Notes under the pieces: model-generated | The model's input: the letters and a program-made list of their open reading frames with translations, nothing else | The model's database searches: none | What the model was told of the DNA's origin: nothing | In this document: positions 1 to 8,522 of the stretch, piece after piece | Position numbering within the stretch: position 1 is the first letter of the stretch | Layout: every line of letters starts with the position of its first letter | Source: Gracilinema caldarium | GTDB taxonomy: Bacteria; Spirochaetota; Spirochaetia; Treponematales; Breznakiellaceae | Assembly (NCBI RefSeq): GCF_029265695.1 | Contig: NZ_JAJUHW010000018.1 | Coordinates: 1-53,721, forward strand | Length of the DNA: 53,721 nt | Direction: 5' to 3' | Translations under genes and position numbers: made by a program

Positions 1-4
1 ATCA

Positions 5-487
5 ATGATTGATGAACAAAATCCATCTCGCAGCCGTTCCGCCCTATATGGAAGGCTTTACGAGCAGCTAAAAGAGCTTATTTCTACTAAGTCTCCGAAC
101 CTTATTGCCGGCATGGCGACCATGGCGGCTCTGCTCCATGCAAAGCTCCGTCATCATTTTTGGACCGGTTTTTATTTTGTCGCTGGAGAGGATGAACTCC
201 ATGTGGGTCCCTACCAGGGTGCGGTGGCTTGCCAGGTCCTAAAAGGCAGGGGGGTATGTCTTGCCTGCGCCCGGTCCGGAGAACCGGTCATTGTACCCGA
301 TGTGGAAGCCTTTCCGGGGCATATCGCCTGCGATTCCCGTTCCAAGAGCGAGATTGTCATTCCCCTTAAAAAGGACGGCCAGGTCGTCGCGGTTTTAGAT
401 GTGGATTCTGACAAACTTGCCCAGTTTGATGAAGGAGATGCGGAAGAGCTCCAAAAAATCGTGAATTTGCTGGTACCTCTTTTATAA
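5..487 (+). CDS. msrC: Free methionine-(R)-sulfoxide reductase, GAF-domain type
   Basis: A 160-residue single GAF domain that should reduce free L-methionine-(R)-sulfoxide in the cytoplasm using thioredoxin as electron donor. The family hallmarks are visible: FWTGFYF near residue 52, GPYQG at 68-72, and the three cysteines of fRMsr enzymes in VAC (Cys76), GVC (Cys85) and HIAC (Cys109), followed by SEIVIPL and VLDVDS. An additional cysteine (Cys88) follows GVC, where the E. coli YebR sequence as I recall it has no cysteine. The length fits the family. The ATG lies four bases from the window edge, so an upstream start cannot be excluded. The next gene starts 31 nt downstream behind its own possible promoter, so co-transcription is uncertain. 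Confidence 0.88.
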   Translation: MIDEQNPSRSRSALYGRLYEQLKELISTKSPNLIAGMATMAALLHAKLRHHFWTGFYFVAGEDELHVGPYQGAVACQVLKGRGVCLACARSGEPVIVPDVEAFPGHIACDSRSKSEIVIPLKKDGQVVAVLDVDSDKLAQFDEGDAEELQKIVNLLVPLL

Positions 488-517
488 ACTGCTATACTTA
501 AAGGGAGGGGGTATTGT

Positions 518-1012
518 ATGAAACGTCTCCTCTCTCTAGTAGGGCTCTTAATTCTCACTGTTTCAATAGCAGGCGCGCAGGCCGCGCCCAAAAGGGTATT
601 AACCCAGGCAAAACTGGATAAATTCGTAACCGATTTACCAAAGATTGCCAAGGATCTTGAAAAGTTCGCTGAAAAATATGACCAGGATATTGGTATGAAC
701 AATCCTGAACTTGCCGAATCCTTTAGCCAATTTACCGTTCCCAATGTGGCTGCCATGTTCAAGGCTATCCAAGCAGACGCCCAGGTAAAGGCTTTGCTTG
801 CAAAATACGGTTGGAGCGATTTTTGGGAAGTCTATGGGGCCGTGCTCTCAGGCTACTTTCTTGTTACCTTTGAGGATATTGCAGCCCAAATGAACTCGGC
901 AGAGTTTACCAAGGCGGTGGAAAAAAGCAAAGCAGACTACAATAAGGATGATTACCAACTGGTCAAGAAGAACCAGACAAAGATTGCCGCCTTATTCGAA
1001 AGCCTGGAATAA
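518..1012 (+). CDS. Small secreted protein of unknown function
   Basis: A 164-residue protein with a clear signal peptide (basic MKR, hydrophobic core to about residue 18, AGAQA cleavage region near 19-22). No lipobox cysteine is present, so it is predicted soluble in the periplasm or secreted. The mature part is Lys/Asp/Glu-rich and mostly helical in character, with no domain I recognise. A strong ribosome-binding site (AAGGGAGGGGG, 500-510) precedes the ATG, and an extended -10 box (TGCTATACT, 490-498) sits just upstream, so it may have its own promoter. A hairpin terminator overlaps its stop codon. Confidence 0.75.
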   Translation: MKRLLSLVGLLILTVSIAGAQAAPKRVLTQAKLDKFVTDLPKIAKDLEKFAEKYDQDIGMNNPELAESFSQFTVPNVAAMFKAIQADAQVKALLAKYGWSDFWEVYGAVLSGYFLVTFEDIAAQMNSAEFTKAVEKSKADYNKDDYQLVKKNQTKIAALFESLE

Positions 1013-1036
1013 GGCAGGCTTTATTTTATTTATTTC
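999..1036. terminator. Bidirectional hairpin terminator between convergent genes
   Basis: Arms AAAGCCTG (999-1006) and CAGGCTTT (1015-1022) form an 8-bp perfect stem with an 8-nt loop that contains the TAA of the upstream gene. A T-rich run follows on the plus strand (attttatttatttctttt). It separates the secreted-protein gene from the convergent S1-protein gene. Confidence 0.75.
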
Positions 1037-2190
1037 TTTTTAAGCAGCGCCGCGAAGGGGTTATAGGTATCGTTCTCATCATCGCCGGCCATATATTTCT
1101 GAGATACCGCTTCTTCTTCGGCGGAGCCTGCCGGCTTAAGTGAGATACGCTTTCGGCTGCGGTCCACCTCAAGCACTTGGACCGCCAGGGTTTGACCAAT
1201 ACTCACCGCGTCTTTTACATTGTTGTACTTGCCGCCGCCCCGGAGTTCTGACACATGCACAAGGCCGTCCAATCCCGGCTCCAGGTTTACAAAAGCCCCG
1301 TAGTCGGCAATTCGGACCACTTTGCCTGAATGTTTTGAACCTGCAGGATACTTTTCCGCCGCCTTGTCCCAGGGATCTTCCTGGAGACTTTTAAGGCTTA
1401 AAGTGATTTTTTCCGTGTTCCAGTCCAGCTTAATGATTTCTGCTCGGATTTCCTGACCAACCTTTATCGCCTTGCTAATATCTTCCACCCGTTCACGGCT
1501 GATTTCCGAAACAGGAAGCAGGGCTTGCACCGCGCCGAGGTCCACAAAGGCCCCAAAATCCTGGATAGAAGTCACCTTTCCGGTGACTATACTGTGTTCT
1601 GTGAGTGTTTCCTTAAGCTTAGCCAGCTGCTCTGCATGCAGGGCTTCTTCTATTGCCCGGTTAGAGACAATAAGGTTCCGGCCGCCGTCCTTGTATTCCT
1701 GGATCAGGAAGGTGAGGTGTTTCCCGACCCAGCTTGCAGTGTCCTCTACACGTTTTAAGCCCATTTGGGAATAGGGACAAAAGGCCCGCGCTTCGCCGAT
1801 TTTTACTTCGTAGCCGCCTTTAATTTCCTTTTCAACCACCCCTTCCACGGGGATCTTATTTTTATAGGCCTGTTCCAGCATGGAAGAATCTGTTTTATCC
1901 GCGCTAAGGCGTTTTGTAAAATAGAGCTGTCCGTTTTGAGCCTTAACAAAGAAAACCCGGATAGGATCTCCTTCTTTAACAGTTAGGTTTCCATCCTTGT
2001 CCAGCACTTCCGCTTTATCCAGGATACCTTCGCTCTTGCCGCCGAGCTGCAAAAACACGGTATCATCCGATATATATTCAATCCTCGTTTCTACCATCTG
2101 GCCGATTTCGTATTTTTCCCTGCTCCCCAGGTTCTGTTCCATGTAACGGGCGAAACTACTGTCTGCCGCTTCTGCTGCGCGCTTTGCCAT
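1030..2190 (-). CDS. Protein of four S1 RNA-binding domains (ribosomal protein S1-like)
   Basis: A 386-residue cytoplasmic protein built almost entirely of four S1 OB-fold repeats at roughly 20-100, 110-185, 195-275 and 285-360. Repeats 3 and 4 are the most canonical (GKVTSIQDFGAFVDLG and GKVVRIADYGAFVNLEPG, followed by LLPVSEIS and LVHVSEL). It probably binds mRNA or the 30S subunit. Canonical S1 has six repeats, so this is a shorter S1-like protein. I place the start at 2190 (MAKRAAEAAD) because AAGGAG lies 8 nt upstream on the minus strand; the frame remains open to an ATG at 2229 but that has no such site. The last residues (FAALLKKK) form a basic tail. Confidence 0.85.
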   Translation of the reverse strand: MAKRAAEAADSSFARYMEQNLGSREKYEIGQMVETRIEYISDDTVFLQLGGKSEGILDKAEVLDKDGNLTVKEGDPIRVFFVKAQNGQLYFTKRLSADKTDSSMLEQAYKNKIPVEGVVEKEIKGGYEVKIGEARAFCPYSQMGLKRVEDTASWVGKHLTFLIQEYKDGGRNLIVSNRAIEEALHAEQLAKLKETLTEHSIVTGKVTSIQDFGAFVDLGAVQALLPVSEISRERVEDISKAIKVGQEIRAEIIKLDWNTEKITLSLKSLQEDPWDKAAEKYPAGSKHSGKVVRIADYGAFVNLEPGLDGLVHVSELRGGGKYNNVKDAVSIGQTLAVQVLEVDRSRKRISLKPAGSAEEEAVSQKYMAGDDENDTYNPFAALLKKK

Positions 2191-2262
2191 CTTATTACTC
2201 TCCTTATCAGGTTGATGAAAGCATACCAAAAAAAATTATTTATGGGGAGGTCCATTACAAGC

Positions 2263-2291
2263 TTGAAATGGTTCTGCCAAAGCGCTATAAT
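2263..2291 (+). promoter_or_regulatory. Sigma-70-type promoter of the efflux operon
   Basis: TTGAAA at 2263-2268 and a perfect TATAAT at 2286-2291 are separated by exactly 17 bp. Transcription is expected to begin near 2298, inside the palindromic operator described next. It drives the TetR gene and presumably the pump genes behind it. Confidence 0.75.
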
Positions 2292-2324
2292 TACACAATA
2301 AATGTGTAAAATGTGTAATTATAG
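2285..2324. promoter_or_regulatory. Palindromic operator, probable TetR autoregulatory site
   Basis: CTATAATTACACA (2285-2297) and TGTGTAATTATAG (2312-2324) are perfect 13-bp inverted repeats. Nested within is TTACACA-ATAAA-TGTGTAA (2291-2309), a 19-bp palindrome of the size bound by TetR-family dimers. It covers the -10 box and the predicted transcription start, a typical repressor position. That the adjacent TetR protein binds it is an inference from location. Confidence 0.72.
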
Positions 2325-2337
2325 GGGGCAAGGTAAA

Positions 2338-3030
2338 TTGGCCGATATCACACGGGACCGTATTATCAGTGCTGCCCAGGGAATTCTGAAAACCCGAGGG
2401 GCAGAAGCGCTTACCATGGAGACTGCCGCAGAACTCGCGGGGGTGAGCCGGAAAACGGTGTACAATTATTTCCAGAATCGTTTTGAACTCATTGATGCAG
2501 CGGTAGCCCGGTGGATGCGCCATGTCCTCGATGGAGTGGAAGGTATCGCTGCGGATAACAGTCTCCCCTTTATCGACAAGCTCAACGCTATCGTAGACCG
2601 GGGGTTTCGGGATCTCCGGGAAGGGGGCCGAATCTTTGGCCGGCCCCACCGGGAATTGCTTGACCCAAACGAGCTTGATCTGCGGAATAGCCTCCAAAAT
2701 TCGCTGGAAAACCTGATTAAAAGCATCGTTAATTCCGCCGCCGGGGAAGGGTACATACGAGAGGAATTTAGTCCCCATCAAATTACCTGGATTATCATCA
2801 ATATAATTACCGGAATTACCGTCCTTGAGCAGGTGGAGAACCAGAGTTTTTCCAAGGCAGAACTGCTCCAGGACTCTCTTAAAGCAGTGGTCCTTGGGGT
2901 CTTAAGTCCCGCCGGTTTGGCCGCCATGAGGGATTCTCCGCTGCTTATGGGACAGCCCGCCGCAAAGACCATGCCTGAGGATGAAGCGAAAGTGTTACGG
3001 CCCCAAGGAGCGCCCCATTATGGCAGCTAA
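2338..3030 (+). CDS. TetR/AcrR-family transcriptional regulator of the RND efflux operon
   Basis: The N-terminal helix-turn-helix is typical of TetR (TRDRIISAAQGILKTRGAEAL, then ETAAELAGVSRKTVYNYF), followed by an all-helical ligand-binding and dimerisation domain of about 170 residues. It probably represses its own operon until an effector binds. I favour the TTG at 2338 (AGGGGG and AAGG just upstream), giving 230 residues. The ATGs at 2302 and 2311 in the same frame lie inside the operator and within about 15 nt of the predicted transcription start, and the extra residues they add look non-protein-like. A nearly leaderless start at 2302 is still possible. The 3' end overlaps the next gene by 11 nt. 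Confidence 0.87.
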   Translation: MADITRDRIISAAQGILKTRGAEALTMETAAELAGVSRKTVYNYFQNRFELIDAAVARWMRHVLDGVEGIAADNSLPFIDKLNAIVDRGFRDLREGGRIFGRPHRELLDPNELDLRNSLQNSLENLIKSIVNSAAGEGYIREEFSPHQITWIIINIITGITVLEQVENQSFSKAELLQDSLKAVVLGVLSPAGLAAMRDSPLLMGQPAAKTMPEDEAKVLRPQGAPHYGS

Positions 3031-4084
3031 AAAGCTTACGGTCGGCCGGATTGCACGGTTTTTTATCCCCCTGCTTATCCTCGCGGGTGCTTTTTTTATG
3101 AGCCGCGGAATGGGAAAGAGCGGCGAAACCGAAAAGAAGGCGAGTCCTATTCCAGTCCGGGTGGAAAAGCCCCGCTTCGGAGATTTAGTCCGGACCTTGA
3201 CTATTAACGGCTATGTGGAATCAGAGCGAATGGTGACGGTACTTCCCCTTGTTTCCGGGGTGCTCCAGGACCTCTATGTGGATGTGGGGGACCGGGTGCG
3301 GGCGGACCAGATAATTGCCCGAATTGACCCTGAACGGTATCGGCTCCAGTTTCAGCAGGCTGAAACCGCGTACCTTTCTGCCCAATCTACGTTTGATCGG
3401 GTGTCCCAGCTCTACAAATCAAACGCAACCAGCACCCAGAACTATGAACAAGCCAAGGCTCAGGCGGAGGCTTATAAATCTCAGTACGATTTAGCAAAAT
3501 TACAGCTCGAGTATACCAATATTAAAAGTCCCCTGGATGGGGTGGTTCTGAAAAAACATCTTTCGGTTGGATCCTTGGCTGCCCCTGAACGGCCCCTGGT
3601 AACCATTGCGGATCTCAATAACCTCCTTATCCGCTGCCAGATTCCTGAACGGTATTATTCCCAGTTTCAGAATGCCCACAGGACGGGCGGGGGAGACCTC
3701 CGGATTAGTATCCGGCGCAGCGACGGCTCGGTATTCCCTGGCCGCATTAAAAGTATAAGCCCCTTCGTATCGGCGGAAACGAAAAACTTCGAAGTGGTCA
3801 TTACTGTCGCTTCTGGTACGGAGTCCCTGCGGCCCGGTATGTTTGTGACTACTTCCTTTGAACTTTCCCGGATAAAAAATGTGTACACCCTGCCTTTTGC
3901 AGCCCTTGCGGGGGGAAACACCCTGTGGTACGCCGAGGATGGCCGGGCAAAGAAAGCAGAAATTGCCATTACCGAGAGCAACGACGATAGGTTTGTGGTG
4001 GGCAAGGAATGGGCTGACCGGGATGTGATTGTGGAAGGCTGGTATTTCCTGCGAGAACAGAGTCCTGTGGCGGTAAGTCAATGA
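3020..4084 (+). CDS. RND efflux periplasmic adaptor (membrane-fusion protein, HlyD/AcrA family)
   Basis: A 354-residue adaptor linking the inner-membrane pump to the outer-membrane channel. One N-terminal membrane anchor (about 10-30) is followed by the split lipoyl/barrel-sandwich motif (SGVLQDLYVDVGDRV and, after an alpha-hairpin around FDRVSQLYKSNATSTQNYEQ, IKSPLDGVVLKKHLSVG). A beta-barrel follows (RPGMFVTTSFEL). The start at 3020 is chosen because AAGGAG (3005-3010) precedes it by 9 nt; the frame is open to an ATG at 2981 inside the TetR gene, without such a site. Its stop overlaps the pump start by 4 nt (ATGA), which points to translational coupling. Confidence 0.88.
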   Translation: MAAKKLTVGRIARFFIPLLILAGAFFMSRGMGKSGETEKKASPIPVRVEKPRFGDLVRTLTINGYVESERMVTVLPLVSGVLQDLYVDVGDRVRADQIIARIDPERYRLQFQQAETAYLSAQSTFDRVSQLYKSNATSTQNYEQAKAQAEAYKSQYDLAKLQLEYTNIKSPLDGVVLKKHLSVGSLAAPERPLVTIADLNNLLIRCQIPERYYSQFQNAHRTGGGDLRISIRRSDGSVFPGRIKSISPFVSAETKNFEVVITVASGTESLRPGMFVTTSFELSRIKNVYTLPFAALAGGNTLWYAEDGRAKKAEIAITESNDDRFVVGKEWADRDVIVEGWYFLREQSPVAVSQ

Positions 4085-7000
4085 TACTCTCAGATTTTTC
4101 GGTCAAACATCCGGCTATCATCGTTATACTCCTTGCGGCGCTGCTCCTCTTTGCCATGCTTGCTCTGGGGGCGCTCAATACAGAAATGATTCCGCCGGTT
4201 ACCATGCCCAAGGCAACTATTATCACGAAACTTCCCGGGGCGGGGGCCAGGGAAATGGAACGGAATGTGAGCCGGATAATTGAAAACCAGATGGCCACTT
4301 TGCCGGGTTTAACGGAGCTTACTTCATCAAGCTATGCGTTCTATTCGTCGGTAACCCTTTCTTTTAACGCTTCGGTCAATGTTCGGGACAAGCTCCCCCA
4401 AATACGGGAACTTTTGAACGGCATTCTGGACGAACTCCCTGAAAATATTGATGGAGCCCCGGTTATCTATATTATGGAAGCCGGCGCGTTTTTGCCAATT
4501 TTTTCTGTCCGTATCGACAGTTCCATGGATCTGGAACAGCTCACTACCTATTTGGAAGACCGGCTGGAACCTTCCCTGGCCCGGATCGACGGGGTCTCTA
4601 AAATAAATCTGGTCGGCGGACTCCACAAGGAAGCCCGCATTACCCTGCGTCTCGATGACCTTGCGTCCCGAAAACTTTCGGCCCTGCAGATTTACCAGGC
4701 CTTGCAGTACAACAACCGGAACATCCCGGCGGGAAACGCCCAGTTCCGTGAGCGGGAGCTTTCCTTTACCGCCGCAGGATCCCTGGAAACCCTTTCTGAC
4801 CTGGAAAACCTTACTGTAGGCTATGCTGATAATACGCCTATTTATCTCAAGGATGTTGCCACGGTGGCCCTGGTCCAGGAAAGGCAGGAATTCCGCGTCC
4901 GTTCCGCCGGTAAAAACTATGTTATGGTGGATATCCTAAAACGGGACGAAGGGAACACGATAAAAATAGTTTCGGAGGCAAAAAAGGTCCTGGAGGAGAT
5001 CCGCCAGGAGACCAATGGAAATGTAAGCTATCAGGTCATTAGCGACCAGAGCGAAACTACCCAGCGTTCTTTGGAAACGGTCATATCCGCCGCCATAAGC
5101 GGGCTGTTACTTACAATCCTCGTTATACTGCTCGTGCTTCACAACTTCAGAGCCACCCTTATCATCAGTCTTTCCATTCCCCTTTCCATCCTCTTTGCTA
5201 TTCTGGGCCTCTATGCCACGGGCCGGTCCTTGAACCTGCTTTCCCTGTCGGGCATGACCGTGGCCATCGGTATGATTGTGGACAATTCCATTGTTGTGCT
5301 GGAAACAACCTACCGGAAATTCAAGCAGAGCGGTGACCGGAAGGACGCGGCCCGCCGCGGGGCAGATGAACTCGGGGCCGCAGTGCTGGCCTCTACCGTT
5401 ACCAGCATCTGCGTTTTTGCGCCCCTCCTTTTTCTCAAGGGTATCATCGGTATTATTATGAACGACCTGTCTTTGGCCATCGTGTTTGCCCTGGGGGCCA
5501 GCGCCCTCGTGGCGGTCGTGGTGGTCCCCTGGCTTTCTTCGCTCATCCTGGCCGATGAAGATACGTTGAAGCGGCCCAAAGTGCTGACCCGGATAGAAAA
5601 GGCCATAGACCGGACGTTAGACCGGCTCGAAGGGGGCTACCGGCGTCTCCTTTCCTGGGTCCTATCCCACAAGCTGTTTACCATTACCCTCTCCCTCTCT
5701 CTTTTAGCCGGGTCGCTCCTTTTTATCAGCGCCCTTAAAATCAGCTTCCTGCCCCCCACTGATACGGGGGAGATTGAAATCTATATCCAGACCCCTCTGG
5801 GCTATTCACTGGAGCGGACCCAGGCCAAGGTTGATGAACTGGACCGCCAGGTGCGGACTCTTGTGCCTGAACTCGAGGCTGCAGTCTATTATGTGGGCTC
5901 AAGCAGCGCCATAACCATCTCTGGCGCTCCGAACCGGGCCTACGGCAGGCTCAGGCTTGTTCCGAGCGAAAAGCGGAAACGGACCGTCCAGGACCTTATT
6001 CCCCTTTTACAGAAGACCCTCTCGGAAACGATTCCCGATGTGGATGTGACGGTTTTGAACGGCGGCTTTGATGCACTCCTGGCTCTCGGAACTGGCGGTC
6101 AGGGCTTCCAAATGGAAATTTACGGCCCTGACCTGGAGGGGGTAACGAAAACGGCTTCCATGGTCCAGTCCCTTTTGGACCAGGATCCGGATGTGTTCAA
6201 AACGGAACTCTCGGTCCGCAGCGACGCGGAACAGCTCTATATGGACCTGAGCCAGCTTTATATGGGAAGTCTCGGTGTTACGCCCTACGAGGCGGGCATT
6301 ACAAGCCGCATTCTCTTTTCCGGCATGCGGTCCGGCAAACTGAGGCTCGGCTCAAAGGATTATACCCTCAGGCTTACCTCCGATGCGGCAGACAGGCCGA
6401 TTAACCAGGACCTCCTGAACCAGATTACGGTAAAAACCCAGGACGGAAGGCTCATCAGTTTTTCCGCCTTTTCCAATCTGGAGGCCCGGGAAAGCCTTTC
6501 CCGGATAGACCGGAAAAACAGAACCTTTTCTGTCGAGGTCCGGGGCTATCTCAGGACCGAGGACCAGTCCGGGGTAAGCCGACGGATCCTGGCGGCCATG
6601 GAAAGTATGAACCTTCCCCTGTCAGTCAAATACCGGACCGCCGGGACGAGCGCCCTTATCGGCGAATCCCTTTCCAGCCTGAGCCTCATGCTGCTTATCA
6701 GTATCTTCCTTATATACGCAGTGATGGTCATCCAGTTCGAACGGTTCATGCAGCCCCTCATCATTATGGCTTCCATTCCGTTCTGCCTTATCGGGGTCGT
6801 ATTCGGGCTCCTTATCTTTAATTCGGGTCTGTCTATGATTGCCATGCTCGCGATTATCGCCCTGGGGGGCACGGTGGTGAATAACGCCATAGTTATGGTG
6901 GATTACACGAACCAGCTCCGTGCCGGCGGTGCGGCCGACCTCCGAGCCGCGGTGATCGATGGGGCAGCGACCCGGCTCAGGCCCATCCTTATGACCGCCA

Positions 7001-7176
7001 TGACTACCCTCTTTGGTGTCCTGCCCATGGCCCTGGCCCACGGCAATGGATCCGAGGTCTACGCGCCCCTGGGGCAGGCAATTTTCGGGGGCCTCCTCAC
7101 GAGCACCCTCATTACGTTGCTTATTATTCCAATCCTGTATGAACGCCTGGAAGGGCGAAGAAGGGTACAAGTATGA
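4081..7176 (+). CDS. RND-family efflux pump, inner-membrane permease subunit (HAE1/AcrB type)
   Basis: A 1031-residue proton-driven exporter, full length for the family. There is one N-terminal membrane helix, a large periplasmic loop, a block of helices starting near residue 335 (ISGLLLTILVILLVLHNF), a second periplasmic loop and C-terminal helices. The proton-relay motif in TM4 reads GMIVDNSIVVLE: the first Asp is kept and the position often occupied by a second Asp is Asn, as in many HAE1-like pumps. The matching C-terminal motif is GGTVVNNAIVMVDYTNQLR. It should export hydrophobic or amphiphilic compounds with the adaptor and the TolC-like protein encoded alongside. The substrate cannot be predicted. 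It is joined to both neighbours by ATGA overlaps. Confidence 0.93.
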   Translation: MILSDFSVKHPAIIVILLAALLLFAMLALGALNTEMIPPVTMPKATIITKLPGAGAREMERNVSRIIENQMATLPGLTELTSSSYAFYSSVTLSFNASVNVRDKLPQIRELLNGILDELPENIDGAPVIYIMEAGAFLPIFSVRIDSSMDLEQLTTYLEDRLEPSLARIDGVSKINLVGGLHKEARITLRLDDLASRKLSALQIYQALQYNNRNIPAGNAQFRERELSFTAAGSLETLSDLENLTVGYADNTPIYLKDVATVALVQERQEFRVRSAGKNYVMVDILKRDEGNTIKIVSEAKKVLEEIRQETNGNVSYQVISDQSETTQRSLETVISAAISGLLLTILVILLVLHNFRATLIISLSIPLSILFAILGLYATGRSLNLLSLSGMTVAIGMIVDNSIVVLETTYRKFKQSGDRKDAARRGADELGAAVLASTVTSICVFAPLLFLKGIIGIIMNDLSLAIVFALGASALVAVVVVPWLSSLILADEDTLKRPKVLTRIEKAIDRTLDRLEGGYRRLLSWVLSHKLFTITLSLSLLAGSLLFISALKISFLPPTDTGEIEIYIQTPLGYSLERTQAKVDELDRQVRTLVPELEAAVYYVGSSSAITISGAPNRAYGRLRLVPSEKRKRTVQDLIPLLQKTLSETIPDVDVTVLNGGFDALLALGTGGQGFQMEIYGPDLEGVTKTASMVQSLLDQDPDVFKTELSVRSDAEQLYMDLSQLYMGSLGVTPYEAGITSRILFSGMRSGKLRLGSKDYTLRLTSDAADRPINQDLLNQITVKTQDGRLISFSAFSNLEARESLSRIDRKNRTFSVEVRGYLRTEDQSGVSRRILAAMESMNLPLSVKYRTAGTSALIGESLSSLSLMLLISIFLIYAVMVIQFERFMQPLIIMASIPFCLIGVVFGLLIFNSGLSMIAMLAIIALGGTVVNNAIVMVDYTNQLRAGGAADLRAAVIDGAATRLRPILMTAMTTLFGVLPMALAHGNGSEVYAPLGQAIFGGLLTSTLITLLIIPILYERLEGRRRVQV

Positions 7177-8522
7177 AAAGAATCGGATCATCCATATTGA
7201 TGAACACCGCGGTCCTCTTTGGACTTATTTTTGGTTTTGCCTCCTGTTCGGTAGTGTTCACCTCCAGCATTAACGGCCGGGTAATCGATAAGGAAGAGCG
7301 GGAAAACAACAACAATGTGGTCGGTATCTCCGATGCCCGGGTTTACCTGTATACGGACAGCGCTTCCTGGGAGGCGGATTATAACGCCTATGTGGAAGGA
7401 AACACCGCAACACTCCCAGACGCGCCGAACCGAAGGCCCTACCGGTATTTCCAAAGCACCACCACGGACAATAACGGCAACTACCAGTTTGCCGGAGTGG
7501 TTTGGGAAACAATGAACTCCACCTACGGTAAGACCGCAGACCGGAGGGAGGTTTATCTTCTGGTCTACCACCCTAACTATGGCCTCTGGAAAAACCCGAA
7601 CCCCTACATCGTAGTCTCCGGTGTTACCAGCGAATTTCCCCCCATGGAGATTGAAGACCTTTATAACGAGGGCCGCCTCTCAGGCCGGGTCCTCAACTGG
7701 AGGGACGACAAGGCCCTGGCTAACGTGCCGGTTAATATCTATGTGCCTAAAAGCTGGTCCTATACTGCAGGTTCGGTGGATACGACAAGCCTCGTGTTTC
7801 CCACCGCTGCGGCCTATACGGTGAATACGGACGGTGAGGGCTACTGGTCTGCTACGATCCGCTACAAGAAAATGGGGGGCCACGCCGATAGCGTTAATAA
7901 AACCCGGGTCCGGGTCGCCTGGAACCAGACGGACTATCGGGCAGAAGACCCTGCGGCAGGAACTCCCGCCGAGACCAGCATTAACGGCGGAAAAGTATAC
8001 GGCGACGAAGACCTGGACGGGAACGGCCGCACCGCTTTAGACGGGGACAGCAAGGACTGGTACCTCCTGTCGGTTGACATCCCCGCCTCTACGAGTTCTG
8101 ATCCCCGGACGGTGGTCACGCCGGAAGTAACCCTGCAGCGCTATCATTTTACGGTCAATGTGACTGGCCGAGTGTTTGCGCATGAGACTGAAAACGACCC
8201 TTATGTTGCTATTAACGGCGCCAAGGTGGTGCTCACGGTCCCTGACAGCCTAAGCGGCCAGGAATTTGCCGCCTACTCCCAAACCCGGGATACCCAGAAC
8301 GGCAGCGAAGAGGGCTACTTTAACCTGGGGACCGTGGAATGGTATTTGGAGGATATTACTTCTGATGAGGCGGACCAGAAAAGCGGCACCGTAACGGTAA
8401 AAACCGAGGTATTTCTTGACGGTTCCAACACCCCTGCCAGTTCCGTAGCTGGCCAACCAACAACGCTCAAACCTGACACGCCGGTTTATCTTAACCTCAA
8501 GGTGACGGTGCCCACCCCATGA
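7173..8522 (+). CDS. Lipoprotein with carboxypeptidase-regulatory-like beta-sandwich repeats
   Basis: A 449-residue lipoprotein with signal peptide and lipobox FASC (Cys25). The mature part shows three repeated beta-sandwich units of the carboxypeptidase D regulatory/Cna-B style: INGRVIDK...DARVYLYT...DNNGNYQF; LSGRVLNW...VPVNIYV...DGEGYWSA; VTGRVFAH...GAKVVLTV. Such domains usually mediate protein or carbohydrate contacts at the surface. It overlaps the pump gene upstream and the channel gene downstream by 4 nt each, so it is made together with them. It may be an accessory subunit of the pump or a surface protein. I recognise no enzymatic motif. Confidence 0.78.
   Translation: MKRIGSSILMNTAVLFGLIFGFASCSVVFTSSINGRVIDKEERENNNNVVGISDARVYLYTDSASWEADYNAYVEGNTATLPDAPNRRPYRYFQSTTTDNNGNYQFAGVVWETMNSTYGKTADRREVYLLVYHPNYGLWKNPNPYIVVSGVTSEFPPMEIEDLYNEGRLSGRVLNWRDDKALANVPVNIYVPKSWSYTAGSVDTTSLVFPTAAAYTVNTDGEGYWSATIRYKKMGGHADSVNKTRVRVAWNQTDYRAEDPAAGTPAETSINGGKVYGDEDLDGNGRTALDGDSKDWYLLSVDIPASTSSDPRTVVTPEVTLQRYHFTVNVTGRVFAHETENDPYVAINGAKVVLTVPDSLSGQEFAAYSQTRDTQNGSEEGYFNLGTVEWYLEDITSDEADQKSGTVTVKTEVFLDGSNTPASSVAGQPTTLKPDTPVYLNLKVTVPTP

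Noticed and set aside
211-762. 183-residue minus-strand open frame across the first two genes
   Set aside because: It is antisense to two well-supported genes, has a Ser/Arg/Thr-rich shadow-like composition and no ribosome-binding site.
2236-2781. 181-residue minus-strand open frame opposite the TetR gene
   Set aside because: The plus-strand TetR gene has clear HTH motifs and a promoter; the antisense frame would start inside it without a ribosome-binding site.
5310-5606. Defective RND pump because of Asn at the second TM4 acidic position
   Set aside because: VDNSIVVLE is common in functional HAE1-type pumps outside the enterobacteria, so it is not evidence of loss of function.
6622-7191. 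189-residue minus-strand open frame opposite the end of the RND pump gene
   Set aside because: The pump protein is full length and conserved here; the antisense frame is rich in His, Gly and Asp as expected from reversed hydrophobic codons.
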